DNA from: CAVTWH01 sp963850915
GTDB lineage: Bacteria > Actinomycetota > Actinomycetes > Mycobacteriales > Micromonosporaceae
Direction: 5' to 3'
Assembly: GCA_963850915.1 (NCBI GenBank)
Contig: CAWKND010000010.1
Location: 1,015,496-1,079,495, forward strand
DNA: 64,000 nucleotides
Below the pieces are notes generated by a model. The model was not told the origin of the DNA and ran no database searches. It saw only the letters and a list, made by a program, of their open reading frames with translations. A program made the position numbers and the translations under genes. The first letter of the stretch is position 1; each line of letters begins with the position of its first letter. This document shows, one piece after another, positions 40,327-48,490 of the stretch.

Positions 40327-40818
40327 ATGCCCCGAGTCGTTGCACTGCTGCTGGTGGGCATGATCATCACTGGCGGGGTAGCGGGCTGCGGGCGCAGCGG
40401 GGGTACCCAGGCGCTGCCACCGTCGGCGGTACCCGCCGCGCCGGCTGATTCGCCGTCAGCCGTACCGAGTTCGCCGGACCCCGCCTCGCCGAGCCTGCCC
40501 GCCGTGTCGAGCGCGGCCGGTTTCCCGACGGCGTACGCGGTGCCGTGTGCCGGGCAGCCCAGCCCGGATCAGGTACTCGCGCTGCTGCGTACCAGCAAAG
40601 CACTGCCGGCGAACGCCACGGCCACCGTGACCAGTGGACCGCTGTGCTCCGGTACCTGGCAGTTCACCGCGCTGGACGTGACCGGGCTCGGCCCGCTGCA
40701 GGCGATCACCCGGGGTACCGCGCCAGCGCTGGAGCTGATCACCGCCGGTACCGACATCTGCACGACCGCCGTCAAGACCCAGGCGCCGGCCGGCATCCTG
40801 GCCATCACCCGCTGCTGA
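40327..40818 (+). CDS. Secreted lipoprotein of unknown function
   Basis: A 163-residue protein with a lipoprotein signal: hydrophobic VVALLLVGMIITGG, then the lipobox VAGC with Cys21 as the lipidated residue. A Ser/Pro/Ala-rich linker (about 25-65) leads to a small domain with four cysteines (AVPCAG, PLCSGTW, DICTTA and the terminal TRC) that could form two disulfides. GGGAGGAGG lies about seven bases before the ATG. Divergent from larB. No known family recognised. Confidence 0.75.
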   Translation: MPRVVALLLVGMIITGGVAGCGRSGGTQALPPSAVPAAPADSPSAVPSSPDPASPSLPAVSSAAGFPTAYAVPCAGQPSPDQVLALLRTSKALPANATATVTSGPLCSGTWQFTALDVTGLGPLQAITRGTAPALELITAGTDICTTAVKTQAPAGILAITRC

Positions 40819-40865
40819 GCCACCCGCTGCCTGAGCGCCGCCGGGGCCGTCGAACCCGGCCCGGT

Positions 40866-40878
40866 TACGCTGAGCACA
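40866..40878 (+). promoter_or_regulatory. Leaderless-type -10 box TACGCT before ATG 40878
   Basis: TACGCT (40866-40871), six spacer bases, ATG 40878, and no ribosome site between them. Confidence 0.5.
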
Positions 40879-41819
40879 TGCCAGGTACGCCGCCGACCCG
40901 CTACGTCTACCTCGGCCCCGAGGGCACCTTCTCCGAGCAGGCGCTGCTCACCCTCCCGGCCGCCCGGAAGGCGGTGCGCACCCCCGCGCGCAGCGTCCCC
41001 GAGGCGCTCGACGCCGTCCGTACCGGCGACGCCGATGCCGCGCTCGTACCGCTGGAGAACTCGATCGGCGGCTCGGTCGGGGTGACCCTCGATGAGCTGG
41101 TCAGCGGAGCACCGCTGATGATCACCCGGGACGTGGTGATCCCGGTGGAGTTCGTGCTCGGCGCGCGGACCGGTACCAAGCTGGCCGACGTACGTTCGGT
41201 GGCCGCCCATCCGCAGGCCTCCGCGCAGTGCCGGCGCTGGCTGCGCGAACAGTTGCCGGACGCGGTCGTGGTGGACATGCTGTCCAACGCCGCCGCGGCG
41301 GTCGCCGTGGCCCAGGGCGAGCAGGACGCGGCGATCTGCGCGCCGATCGGGATCCAGCGGCAGCGGCTGGCCGTACTGGCCGACAAGATCGCTGACCACA
41401 CGGATGCGATGACCCGGTTCGCCGTGGTCGCCCGCCCCGGGCCGCCGCCCCCGCCAACCGGGGACGACCTCACCTCGCTCGCCGTCTACATCGCGCACGA
41501 CCGGGTCGGGGCGCTGCTGGCGGTACTCACCGAGTTGGCGGTGCGCGGGATCAACCTGGTACGTATCGAGTCCTGGCCGACCGGCGAGCGGCTGGGCCGG
41601 TACGTGTTCTTCCTCGACAGCGCCGGGCACGTGGCCGAGGCACGGATGGGTGAGGCGCTCCAGGGCCTGCGGCGCATCTGTGCGGACGTGCGCTTCCTCG
41701 GCTCGTACCCCCGGGCGGTCCCGGACGGGCAGGCGCCTGCGCCCGCGGGTACCGCCGATCGGGACTTCGCCGACGCGGCCGCCTGGCTGGCGCAGATCCG
41801 CACCGGCTCCCAAACCTGA
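40878..41819 (+). CDS. pheA: Prephenate dehydratase
   Basis: A 313-residue enzyme of phenylalanine synthesis, turning prephenate into phenylpyruvate. The catalytic domain has YLGPEGTFSEQALL, ADAALVPLENSIGGSVG, VAAHPQASAQCRRWL, NAAAAVAVAQGEQDAAICAP and the TRFAVV motif with the essential Thr. From about residue 200 there is an ACT domain with RVGALLAVLTELAVRGINLV and RIESWPTGERLGRYVFFLD, the phenylalanine-sensing site. There is no chorismate mutase part, so it is the monofunctional type. A tail of about 35 residues follows. I recall pheA being close to serS in other actinomycetes as well. Confidence 0.96.
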   Translation: MPGTPPTRYVYLGPEGTFSEQALLTLPAARKAVRTPARSVPEALDAVRTGDADAALVPLENSIGGSVGVTLDELVSGAPLMITRDVVIPVEFVLGARTGTKLADVRSVAAHPQASAQCRRWLREQLPDAVVVDMLSNAAAAVAVAQGEQDAAICAPIGIQRQRLAVLADKIADHTDAMTRFAVVARPGPPPPPTGDDLTSLAVYIAHDRVGALLAVLTELAVRGINLVRIESWPTGERLGRYVFFLDSAGHVAEARMGEALQGLRRICADVRFLGSYPRAVPDGQAPAPAGTADRDFADAAAWLAQIRTGSQT

Positions 41820-41836
41820 CGTCTTTGAAATCGTGA

Positions 41837-41865
41837 GCCACCGGCGGGCACGAGCCGCCGGTGGC
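41837..41865. terminator. Stem-loop between convergent genes
   Basis: GCCACCGGCGG (41837-41847) pairs perfectly with CCGCCGGTGGC (41855-41865) around a 7-base loop. It lies between the convergent pheA and zincin genes and could serve both, although neither side has a U-run. Confidence 0.55.
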
Positions 41866-41902
41866 GCGAGAAGGGCGCGAGAACGCGAGAAGGGCGCGAG
41901 AA
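41865..41902. repeat. Tandem 19-base repeat, two copies
   Basis: CGCGAGAAGGGCGCGAGAA occurs at 41865-41883 and again at 41884-41902 with no change, directly after the stem-loop. It is noncoding. Confidence 0.85.
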
Positions 41903-41906
41903 AGAG

Positions 41907-42257
41907 TCAGCCCCAGCCGAGCTGGTGCAGCCGGGCGTCGTCGATGCCGAAGTGGTGGGCGATCTCGTGCACCACCGTGACGCGTACCTCGTCCACCACC
42001 TCGTCCTCGGTGGTGCAGGCACGCAGCGTCGGGTTGCGGTAGATGGTGATCCGGTCGGGGAGTACGCCGGCGTAGTCCCAGCCCCGATCGGTGAGCGCGT
42101 ACCCCTCGTAGAGCCCGAGCAGCTCCGGCTCACCGGCCGGCGACTCGTCCTCGACCAGGATCACCACGTTGTCCAGTAAGCGCATGAGCTGCTCGGGTAC
42201 CCCGTCGAGCGCGTCGCCGACGAGCTCCTCGAAGCGCTCCCGGGATATCTCGAACAA
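41907..42257 (-). CDS. Small zincin-like metallopeptidase family protein
   Basis: A 116-residue protein with the zinc motif HEIAHHFGIDDARL near the C-terminus (HExxH plus a downstream Asp) and the family pattern RLLDNVVILVEDE, LGLYEGYALTDRG, and LPDRITIYRNPTLRAC. Proteins of this actinobacterial metallopeptidase family are predicted zincins; a substrate is not known. The best start giving the full family length is TTG 42257 with only a weak ribosome site. It is 16 bases behind the OsmC gene and probably in the same operon. Confidence 0.88.
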   Translation of the reverse strand: MFEISRERFEELVGDALDGVPEQLMRLLDNVVILVEDESPAGEPELLGLYEGYALTDRGWDYAGVLPDRITIYRNPTLRACTTEDEVVDEVRVTVVHEIAHHFGIDDARLHQLGWG

Positions 42258-42273
42258 CCCCGGCCGGCCCGGC

Positions 42274-42699
42274 TCAGGCCAGCTTGGCGCTCAGCGTGAT
42301 CTCGACGGCGGCGAGCGCCTTGGAGATCGGGCAGCCGGCCTTGGCGGCCGCGGCGTGCTTCTGGAACTCGGCGTCATCGATGCCGGGTACCTCGCCGACC
42401 GTGGTCAGATCGATCCGGGTGATGGCGAAGCCGCCCTCGACCTGCCCGAACTGTACGGCCGCGTCGGTCTTGATCGAGGTCGGCGGGTGGCCGGCCTGCG
42501 CCAGCATGTTGGACAGCGCCATCGAGAAGCAGCCCGCGTGTGCGGCGGCGACCAGCTCCTCGGGGTTGGTACCGGTCCCCGACTCGAAGCGGGACGAGAA
42601 CGAGTACTGGCCGTCGAAGGCGCCGGAGCCCAGGTGCATGGTGCCGGAACCGTCGCGCAGGCCGCCGGACCATTCGGCGGAAGAGGTACGAGTTGGCAT
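42274..42699 (-). CDS. OsmC-family peroxiredoxin
   Basis: A 141-residue OsmC/Ohr-fold protein that reduces organic hydroperoxides. MPTRTSSAEWSGGLRDGSGT, FSSRFESGTGTNPEELVAAA and HAGCFSMALSNMLAQAGH hold the first catalytic Cys, and AAAAKAGCPISKAL holds the second. The Glu in NPEELVAA completes the active site. OsmC subtype is favoured over Ohr by length and by the TNPEE motif. It leads the zincin gene in the same direction. Confidence 0.92.
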   Translation of the reverse strand: MPTRTSSAEWSGGLRDGSGTMHLGSGAFDGQYSFSSRFESGTGTNPEELVAAAHAGCFSMALSNMLAQAGHPPTSIKTDAAVQFGQVEGGFAITRIDLTTVGEVPGIDDAEFQKHAAAAKAGCPISKALAAVEITLSAKLA

Positions 42700-42810
42700 G
42701 ATCTCAACTTAGCCCAGCACCGTTGGTACGGGCGAGCCGACCGGCACTGGTACCGCCGGGAACCGTCGTGGCAGCTGCCGCGAGCCGCCGGCACCTGTCA
42801 GGATGTCGGC

Positions 42811-43641
42811 GTGGACGTGCTCGAAACCGGATTGCGCGGGGTCGACGAGGCCTCCCGCCCCCGCTTCTCCGCCGCTCGGCTCGGCGTCAGCGGCCTGACC
42901 CGGGGAGCCCGCGGCAGTGCCCGGGTGGTGGCCGGTACCGGCCTGCTCGCCCTGTTCGCCGCGGAGCTGCTGCCCTGGGCGTCGATCGCGCTGAACCCGC
43001 CGGTGGGCTCGGAGAACGACGGGACAAGTTACCTGGTCACCGGTGGTGCCTCGAACGGGTTCAGCGTGCACGCCTTCGAGTTGCCGGTCGGCGTGCAGCT
43101 CGGGTTCCAGCTGGGCATGGTGCTGATCCTCGGCATCCTCTCGCTCGCCCTGTTCGGCCAGGACCGGCTGGCCCGCGCGGCAGGCAGTGTCGCGGCCGGG
43201 CTGGCCACCGGAGTGCTCCTGCTGATCGTGGGCGTGGTCGGCGCCACAACCGGGGACAAGGCCGCCAATCTCTACGGCACCACGACGCTGAACTTTCTGG
43301 GTGCCGACGTGACCGGCTCGCAGGGGCCCGGCATGTTCTGCGCCGGACTGGCCGCCGCGCTGTTGCTGATCGGTGCCGTGCTCAGTGCCCGCAGCGCCGC
43401 CGATACGCCCACCCTGGTGGCGGCCACGCCGGGCAGCGGTTACCCGGTGGCGCCAGCTGCCGGGTGGGGCGGGCCGATCCCTGCGGTACCGACGGTTCGC
43501 GAGGCTGACCGGTCGAGCGGACCCGAGGTGTGGCGCCGGCCGTCGCATGCCCGGGACGAGCCGGACGACAGCGTCCTCGACCTCACTGTCAGCCCGTTGC
43601 CCGCCACCGACCACCACATCTACGTCCGGCCAGCGGAGTAG
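42811..43641 (+). CDS. Four-helix membrane protein of unknown function
   Basis: A 276-residue protein starting at GTG 42811 with CAGGAT, a -10-like box, six bases upstream. Four hydrophobic helices lie at about 40-58, 88-106, 117-140 and 165-185, separated by an external loop with NPPVGSENDGTSYLVTGG. A Pro-rich cytoplasmic tail (about 80 residues) ends DHHIYVRPAE. I do not recognise a family. It is followed by serS in the same direction. Confidence 0.62.
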   Translation: MDVLETGLRGVDEASRPRFSAARLGVSGLTRGARGSARVVAGTGLLALFAAELLPWASIALNPPVGSENDGTSYLVTGGASNGFSVHAFELPVGVQLGFQLGMVLILGILSLALFGQDRLARAAGSVAAGLATGVLLLIVGVVGATTGDKAANLYGTTTLNFLGADVTGSQGPGMFCAGLAAALLLIGAVLSARSAADTPTLVAATPGSGYPVAPAAGWGGPIPAVPTVREADRSSGPEVWRRPSHARDEPDDSVLDLTVSPLPATDHHIYVRPAE

Positions 43642-43705
43642 CCGGGCCCGCCCCGGTCGCGCGCCGGGAGGGGATATCGACGTGAGTCCGGGGTACCCCG
43701 GCGGG

Positions 43706-43718
43706 TACTCTCAGCGCG
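43706..43718 (+). promoter_or_regulatory. Leaderless-type -10 box TACTCT before GTG 43718
   Basis: TACTCT (43706-43711), six spacer bases, GTG 43718. An alternative in-frame GTG at 43682 has a good ribosome site (GGGAGGGG, seven bases upstream), so serS may have two translation starts. Confidence 0.45.
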
Positions 43719-44977
43719 TGATTGACCTGCGACTGCTGCGTGAAGACCCGGACCGACTGCGAGCCAGCCAGCGGGCCCGGGGCGAGTCCGAGGTGCTCGT
43801 TGACGACCTGCTCGCGGCCGACGAGTCCCGGCGCGCCGCGGTCGCCGGCTTCGAGGCGCTGCGGGCCGAGCAGAACGCGCTGGGCAAGCAGGTGTCCCGG
43901 GCGCAGGGCGAGGAGAAGGCGGCGCTGCTGGGGCGTACCAAGCAGTTGTCGGCTGACGTCAAGGCGGCGCAGGCCACCATGGACGCGGCCGAGGCGGCGC
44001 TCAAGGCGGCCCAGTACGCCGTGCCCAACCTGATCCAGGAGGGTGCGCCGCCCGGCGGCGAGGACGACTTCGTGGTACTCCGCGAAGTTGGCGAGCTGCC
44101 CGCGATCGAGGCGCCGCGCGACCACCTGGAGCTCGGCGAGCTGCTGGGCGCGATCGATACCGAGCGCGGGGCGAAGGTCTCCGGTAGCCGGTTCTACTAC
44201 CTCACCGGGGTCGGCGCGCTGCTCCAGCTCGCGCTGCTGCAGCTGGCCATCGCGCAGGCGGTCGAGCACGGCTTCACCCCGATGATCACTCCGGTACTGG
44301 TGAAGCCGGAGTCGATGGAGGGTACCGGCTTCCTGGGCGCGCACGCCTCGGAGATCTACCGGCTTGAGGCCGACGACCTGTACCTGGTCGGTACCAGTGA
44401 GGTACCCCTGGCGGCGTACCACGGTGACGAGATCCTCGGCTCGCTCGAGCAGCCCGTGCGGTACGCCGGCTGGTCGAGCTGCTTCCGTCGCGAAGCCGGC
44501 TCGTACGGCAAGGACGTGCGCGGCATCCTGCGCGTGCACCAGTTCGACAAGGTGGAGATGTTCTCCTACTGCCGGCCCGAGCAGGCCGCCGACGAGCACC
44601 AGCGGCTGCTCGCCATGGAGGAGGAGATGCTCGCCAAGGTCGAGCTGCCCTACCGGGTGATCGACGTGGCCGCCGGCGATCTGGGCTCCAGTGCCGCCCG
44701 CAAGTTCGACTGCGAGGCGTGGGTACCGTCGCAGCAGCGCTACCGCGAGGTGACCAGTTCGTCCAACTGCACCACGTTCCAGGCGCGCCGGCTGAACGTG
44801 CGCTACCGCGACGCCGACAACAAGCCGCAGGTCGCCGCCACGCTCAACGGCACGCTGGCCACCACCCGTTGGCTCATCCCGATCCTGGAGAACCACCAGC
44901 AGCCGGACGGCTCGGTACGCGTCCCGAAGGCACTCCAGCCCTACCTCGGTGGCCGCGACCTGCTCGAACCCCGTTGA
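43718..44977 (+). CDS. serS: Seryl-tRNA synthetase
   Basis: A 419-residue class II synthetase charging tRNA-Ser. The N-terminal coiled-coil arm (about 30-105, rich in Ala, Lys, Glu) grips the long variable arm of tRNA-Ser. The catalytic domain shows motif 2, WSSCFRREAGSYGKDVRGIL followed by RVHQFDKVEMF, and motif 3, NGTLATTRWLIPILENHQQP. The N-terminus VIDLRLLREDPD is the canonical start and fits GTG 43718. A 12-residue extension from GTG 43682 (SPGYPGGYSQR) is possible. One cognate tRNA-Ser(UGA) is encoded at 60.1 kb. Confidence 0.97.
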   Translation: MIDLRLLREDPDRLRASQRARGESEVLVDDLLAADESRRAAVAGFEALRAEQNALGKQVSRAQGEEKAALLGRTKQLSADVKAAQATMDAAEAALKAAQYAVPNLIQEGAPPGGEDDFVVLREVGELPAIEAPRDHLELGELLGAIDTERGAKVSGSRFYYLTGVGALLQLALLQLAIAQAVEHGFTPMITPVLVKPESMEGTGFLGAHASEIYRLEADDLYLVGTSEVPLAAYHGDEILGSLEQPVRYAGWSSCFRREAGSYGKDVRGILRVHQFDKVEMFSYCRPEQAADEHQRLLAMEEEMLAKVELPYRVIDVAAGDLGSSAARKFDCEAWVPSQQRYREVTSSSNCTTFQARRLNVRYRDADNKPQVAATLNGTLATTRWLIPILENHQQPDGSVRVPKALQPYLGGRDLLEPR

Positions 44978-45076
44978 CCGGCTGCTCGAACTCCGTTGTC
45001 CGCCTGCTTGAACCTCGTTGAACACCGCGTAACCGCGCGCTAACCTTGCGAGCCCACCGTTGATCCGGAGGCACGC

Positions 45077-45934
45077 ATGACAGATGTGAAACGCATGGGG
45101 CCGTCAGGCGCCATCAGGGTCGGCCTGCCCAAAATGGTGGCGAGTGACCTGGACGGGACGCTCGTGCGCTCGGACGACACGGTGAGCGACTACACGCGCG
45201 CGGTACTCCAGCGGGTACGGGCGGCGGGCATACCGGTGGTGGGTGCCACCGGTCGGGGACCCCGGCTGGCCGACCTGACCCGGGCCGATATCGGGGACGT
45301 GGACTTCCTGGTACTCGGCGGGGGCGGGCGGGTACTCGACCTGACCGACCCGGCGCACCCGGAGGTACTCCGGGACGCCCGGTTGGACGGCGCGGTACTG
45401 CTGGACCTGCTGGCGCGCATCGAGGAGCGGGTCGGGCCGCTGTCGGTACTCGTCGAGGCGCTGGACACGCCGAGCGCACCGCTGTGGGGCGATCCGAACC
45501 CGGAGTGGCGGTACCCGGACATTGTCGAGCAGATGCCCCGGCACCAGGCCCTGGCCGGCGCCGTGATCAAGGGTTTCGCGCGTACGGCCGGCTACGACGT
45601 GGACACGCTGCTGGCCGCCGCCCACGAGGTGGTACCGCCGGAGCTGGCCACGGTCACCCAGGCCGGCCTCGGGTACGTGGAGATCTGCCCGCCGCTGGTG
45701 GACAAGGCCACCGGGCTGGCGGTGATCGCCGAGCGGCTCGGGGTGGATCCGCAGGACGTGCTCGTCTTCGGCGACATGCCCAACGACATCCCGATGTTCC
45801 GCTGGGCCGGCTTCGGTCGGGTGGCCATGGCCGGCGCCCACCCCGCGCTGCTCGCGGTCGCCGACGAGGTGGCGCTGAGCAACGACGAGGACGGGGTGGC
45901 CCGGTACCTCGACCGGCTACTGTCGGCCGCGTGA
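45077..45934 (+). CDS. HAD-superfamily phosphatase, Cof/IIB type, copy 1
   Basis: A 285-residue HAD hydrolase. Motif I VASDLDGTLVRSDD carries the nucleophile Asp and acid-base Asp, motif II is VVGATGRGP, and the C-terminal VDKATGLAVIAERLG with VFGDMPNDIPMFRWAGFG provides motifs III and IV. The IIB cap lies between about 80 and 190. It dephosphorylates a small phosphometabolite, not identified. CGGAGG lies seven bases before ATG 45077. A second, related HAD gene follows, separated by an 18-base tandem repeat; the two look like an old tandem duplication. Confidence 0.92.
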   Translation: MTDVKRMGPSGAIRVGLPKMVASDLDGTLVRSDDTVSDYTRAVLQRVRAAGIPVVGATGRGPRLADLTRADIGDVDFLVLGGGGRVLDLTDPAHPEVLRDARLDGAVLLDLLARIEERVGPLSVLVEALDTPSAPLWGDPNPEWRYPDIVEQMPRHQALAGAVIKGFARTAGYDVDTLLAAAHEVVPPELATVTQAGLGYVEICPPLVDKATGLAVIAERLGVDPQDVLVFGDMPNDIPMFRWAGFGRVAMAGAHPALLAVADEVALSNDEDGVARYLDRLLSAA

Positions 45935-46002
45935 ACCCAGCGGACCGCGTGCAGCCAGCCGACCGGGTGGGGCCAGCCGACCGGGTGCGGCCAGCCGATC
46001 GC
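45931..46002 (+). repeat. Four tandem 18-base units at the junction of two HAD genes
   Basis: GTG triplets stand exactly 18 bases apart at 45931, 45949, 45967, 45985 and 46003, each followed by a variant of GCCAGCCGACCG. Read from GTG 45931 the four units encode VNPADR, VQPADR, VGPADR and VRPADR. The first GTG overlaps the stop of HAD copy 1. Confidence 0.9.
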
Positions 46003-46840
46003 GTGGCGGCCAGCTGGCCGTGGGCAGCCGCCCCGGCTGATCGCCAGCGATCTGGACGGCACGCTGGTCCGCCCCGATGACACGATCAGCCCGCGTACCG
46101 TCGACGCGCTCGCCCGAGCCAGCGCGGCCGGGGTGGTCGTCGTCCTGGTCACCGGCCGGCCGGTGCGCTGGATGTCACGCATCTACCAGGCGCTCGGCCA
46201 GGGGTACCCGGCGATCTGCGGGAACGGCGCCGCGATCTACGAACCGGCGACCGACACGGTCCGCGACTCCCGGCCGCTCGCGGTCGCGGTGCTGACCGAC
46301 GTGTGTACCCGGCTGCGCGCCACCATTCCCGGCATCGCCTTCGCCGTCGAGGTGGACGGCGGGCGCTCGATGCTGCACGAGCAGGCGTACGAACTGCGCT
46401 GGGACCTGCACGACCCGGCGGTCCGGGTGGTGGACCACACCGAACTGGTCGGCCAGGACGCCATCAAACTGCTGGCCCGGGCAGCGGAGAAGGATCCGGA
46501 CCGGCTGGCGGCAGCGGTGCGTCGCGCCGTCGGAGGCGCCGTCGAGGTAACCCACTCGTCGACCACCGGACTGATCGAGATGTCGGCCGCCGGCATCACC
46601 AAGGCGACCGGGCTGGCACTGCTCGCGGCCGAGTACGCGGTGGACCCGGCCGACGTACTCGCCTTCGGCGACATGCCCAACGACGTACCGATGCTGGCCT
46701 GGGCCGGCTGTGGCGTGGCGGTGGCCAACGCGCACCCGGAGGCACTGGCCGTGGCGGACGCGGTGACCCTGTCCAATGTGGACGACGGCGTCGCCGACTA
46801 CCTCGAGCACTACTTCCCGGTACCGGCAGCGGCCCGCTGA
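45931..46840 (+). pseudogene. HAD-superfamily phosphatase, copy 2, with one apparent frameshift
   Basis: The catalytic domain is complete: IASDLDGTLVRPDD at about 46041, VVLVTGRPVRWMSRIYQALG, the IIB cap, GITKATGLALLAAEYAV and FGDMPNDVPMLAWAGCGVAV. The catalytic frame has no ATG, GTG or TTG before motif I. The natural start, GTG 45931 overlapping the previous stop, is in another frame that runs through the 18-base repeats. Adding one C in the CCCC run at 46031-46034 joins the frames into VAASWPWAAAP followed by RLIASDLDG. This is a one-base deletion or sequencing error, or the gene is inactive. From GTG 46133 only a fragment without the nucleophile would be made. Confidence 0.8.
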
Positions 46841-46849
46841 CGGCTGGGG

Positions 46850-47953
46850 TCAATCGGGGCTGTGGGACAGCTCGACTAGCGCGTTAGCAAGGGCCGCCAG
46901 CGCATGTTCGGCGTCGGTATCAGCACCAGGCACCGGCTGCGCCCCGGACAGCGCGCTGACCACCGCGATCCGTACCGCCGCGTGTGCCGACAGTTCGACC
47001 GCCAGCATCGCGCCGTGCAGGTTGTGCAGGTGCCGGGCAGCGGCCGGGTGCCGGGTACGCCGTGGCGCGCGCCGCCGTGGCGCCGGCAGGTACCACGGTG
47101 CCCGGTCGGCGAGCAGCGCCAGCCGGTGTACCCGGGCCAACTGCGCCAGCACGCGTGGCCACCCGTCGACCAGTGCCCGGCCGGCCGGGCTGTCCGGCGG
47201 GACGGTACCCAGTGCCTGCCGGTAGCGCAGCACCGCCGACTCGGTCACGAGACAGCGCAGCCGCAGCCCGGGTACCACGTCGGGGGGTTCCGGCAGGCCG
47301 AGAGCGGTGCGCTCGTCGACCGGCTCGGCGTACCACTCCAGTCCTGCGGTCGACCGCGGCTCCGCCGGCGGCGGGATTGCCGCGACCTCGACGGCGCGCG
47401 GCGCCGGCCGCAACCGCTGGCGCGGCAGCGTACTGCTGGCCCAGCCGGCTCGGGTGGCTTCGGTGATCCCCTCGGCCAGCGTGCCGAGCCAGTCGGCGAC
47501 GTCGGTGGCGGCCGGGTTCTCCAGCGCCTGCGCGGCCAGCCGGGTCAGCTCGTCGACGATCTCCTCCAGCCGCTGCCGACGCTGCTCGATCAGCTCGGCG
47601 AGCAGCCTGGTCGCGGTCTGCTCCGGGAGTTGTCTGTGCAGGTCAGCGACGGCATCCTGGGCCAGCAGCGCGGCCAGCCGGGGATCGGGCCAGGGCCCCT
47701 GCGGGTCGAGCCGGGCGCCCAGCTCGGCGATCTCCCGGACGCCGTCCAGCAGCGTTCGCAGCTGCTCCGCCTGGTCGGTGGCCGGGTCGCGCAGCGCGCT
47801 GGGCAGGGTGGCGGTGACCCGGTGGTACGCGAGCAGGGTGTCACAGCACTCGGCGTACCAGGTACGCCACGGGCCGGTACCCAGCGGCGGCTGCCAGGCC
47901 GGGCCGGCAGCCGGTGGCTCGGGGTGCGAACGGCGCTGCCACGGCCACCTCAT
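46850..47953 (-). CDS. Uncharacterised protein in the bpa operon (367 aa)
   Basis: A soluble, almost entirely helical protein rich in Ala, Leu, Arg and Pro that I do not recognise. It begins MRWPWQRRSHPEPP; the N-terminal third has CCDTLLAYHRVTATLPSALR, the middle ELIEQRRQRLEEIVDELTRL could form a coiled coil, and the C-terminal third carries RHLHNLHGAMLAVELSAHAA. ATG 47953 overlaps the preceding gene by four bases, so it is the third gene of an operon headed by bpa. Co-expression suggests, but does not prove, a link with proteasomal protein turnover. Confidence 0.65.
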   Translation of the reverse strand: MRWPWQRRSHPEPPAAGPAWQPPLGTGPWRTWYAECCDTLLAYHRVTATLPSALRDPATDQAEQLRTLLDGVREIAELGARLDPQGPWPDPRLAALLAQDAVADLHRQLPEQTATRLLAELIEQRRQRLEEIVDELTRLAAQALENPAATDVADWLGTLAEGITEATRAGWASSTLPRQRLRPAPRAVEVAAIPPPAEPRSTAGLEWYAEPVDERTALGLPEPPDVVPGLRLRCLVTESAVLRYRQALGTVPPDSPAGRALVDGWPRVLAQLARVHRLALLADRAPWYLPAPRRRAPRRTRHPAAARHLHNLHGAMLAVELSAHAAVRIAVVSALSGAQPVPGADTDAEHALAALANALVELSHSPD

Positions 47954-48462
47954 GCCGGTGGCAGCTGGTCGAAGAGGGTACGCAGCCGGCGGCCGAGCAG
48001 CTCCGGGTCCAGCCCACCGGCGAGTGCCAGAGCGATCTCGCGTACCGCCCGAGCTACCGTGCGCAGGTGCTGGTGGCCACGGGCGAGCCGGGCGTCCAGA
48101 TCGGCAGCGGCGCCGTGCAGTTGCGGCGGGATGCCCGGTGGGGTGCCGTCCGCGTCGGTGCTGTCATCGTCGGGTGCCCGGGCCTGCCCGACCTCGGCGA
48201 GGTGCCGGTACCGCAGCGCCCGCAGTCGCAGTACGCCGAGCAGCCGCTCCAGCTCGTCACGTACCCCACCGGCGGGTACCTGCGCGGCTGCGGCGGCTGC
48301 GGCGGCCACGTCGGCGTCGAGCTGGCGTACCCGTCGAGCCCAGTGGCCGTCCCCGACGCCGTCCCCGGGGGCGTCCACCGGCTCGCGCATGCTGACCGGG
48401 ATCCCCGGCAGGCCGGTACGCCGAGCCACCTCACGGGCCAGCCGCTGCTGCTCGTCGTCCAC
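47950..48462 (-). CDS. Uncharacterised helical protein in the bpa operon (170 aa)
   Basis: From GTG 48462 (VDDEQQRLAREVARRTGLPG) this is a 170-residue helical protein with IPVSMREPVDAPGDGVGDGH, a long Ala run (DADVAAAAAAAAQV), LERLLGVLRLRALRYRHLAE and a final helix ending RLRTLFDQLPPA. Longer in-frame starts would overlap bpa and encode improbable sequence. It ends overlapping the third operon gene by four bases. No family recognised. Confidence 0.6.
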   Translation of the reverse strand: MDDEQQRLAREVARRTGLPGIPVSMREPVDAPGDGVGDGHWARRVRQLDADVAAAAAAAAQVPAGGVRDELERLLGVLRLRALRYRHLAEVGQARAPDDDSTDADGTPPGIPPQLHGAAADLDARLARGHQHLRTVARAVREIALALAGGLDPELLGRRLRTLFDQLPPA

Positions 48463-48490
48463 CGCGCCCCGTCCGCTGCTGTGGCGGCAA

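Noticed and set aside
43641..43717. T-box riboswitch before serS
   Set aside because: The gap is only about 75 bases and shows no T-box sequence or antiterminator fold.
45484..46080. Separate gene running across the end of HAD copy 1 and the 18-base repeat
   Set aside because: Only its part after GTG 45931 is meaningful, as the N-terminus of HAD copy 2; the rest is an alternative frame of copy 1.
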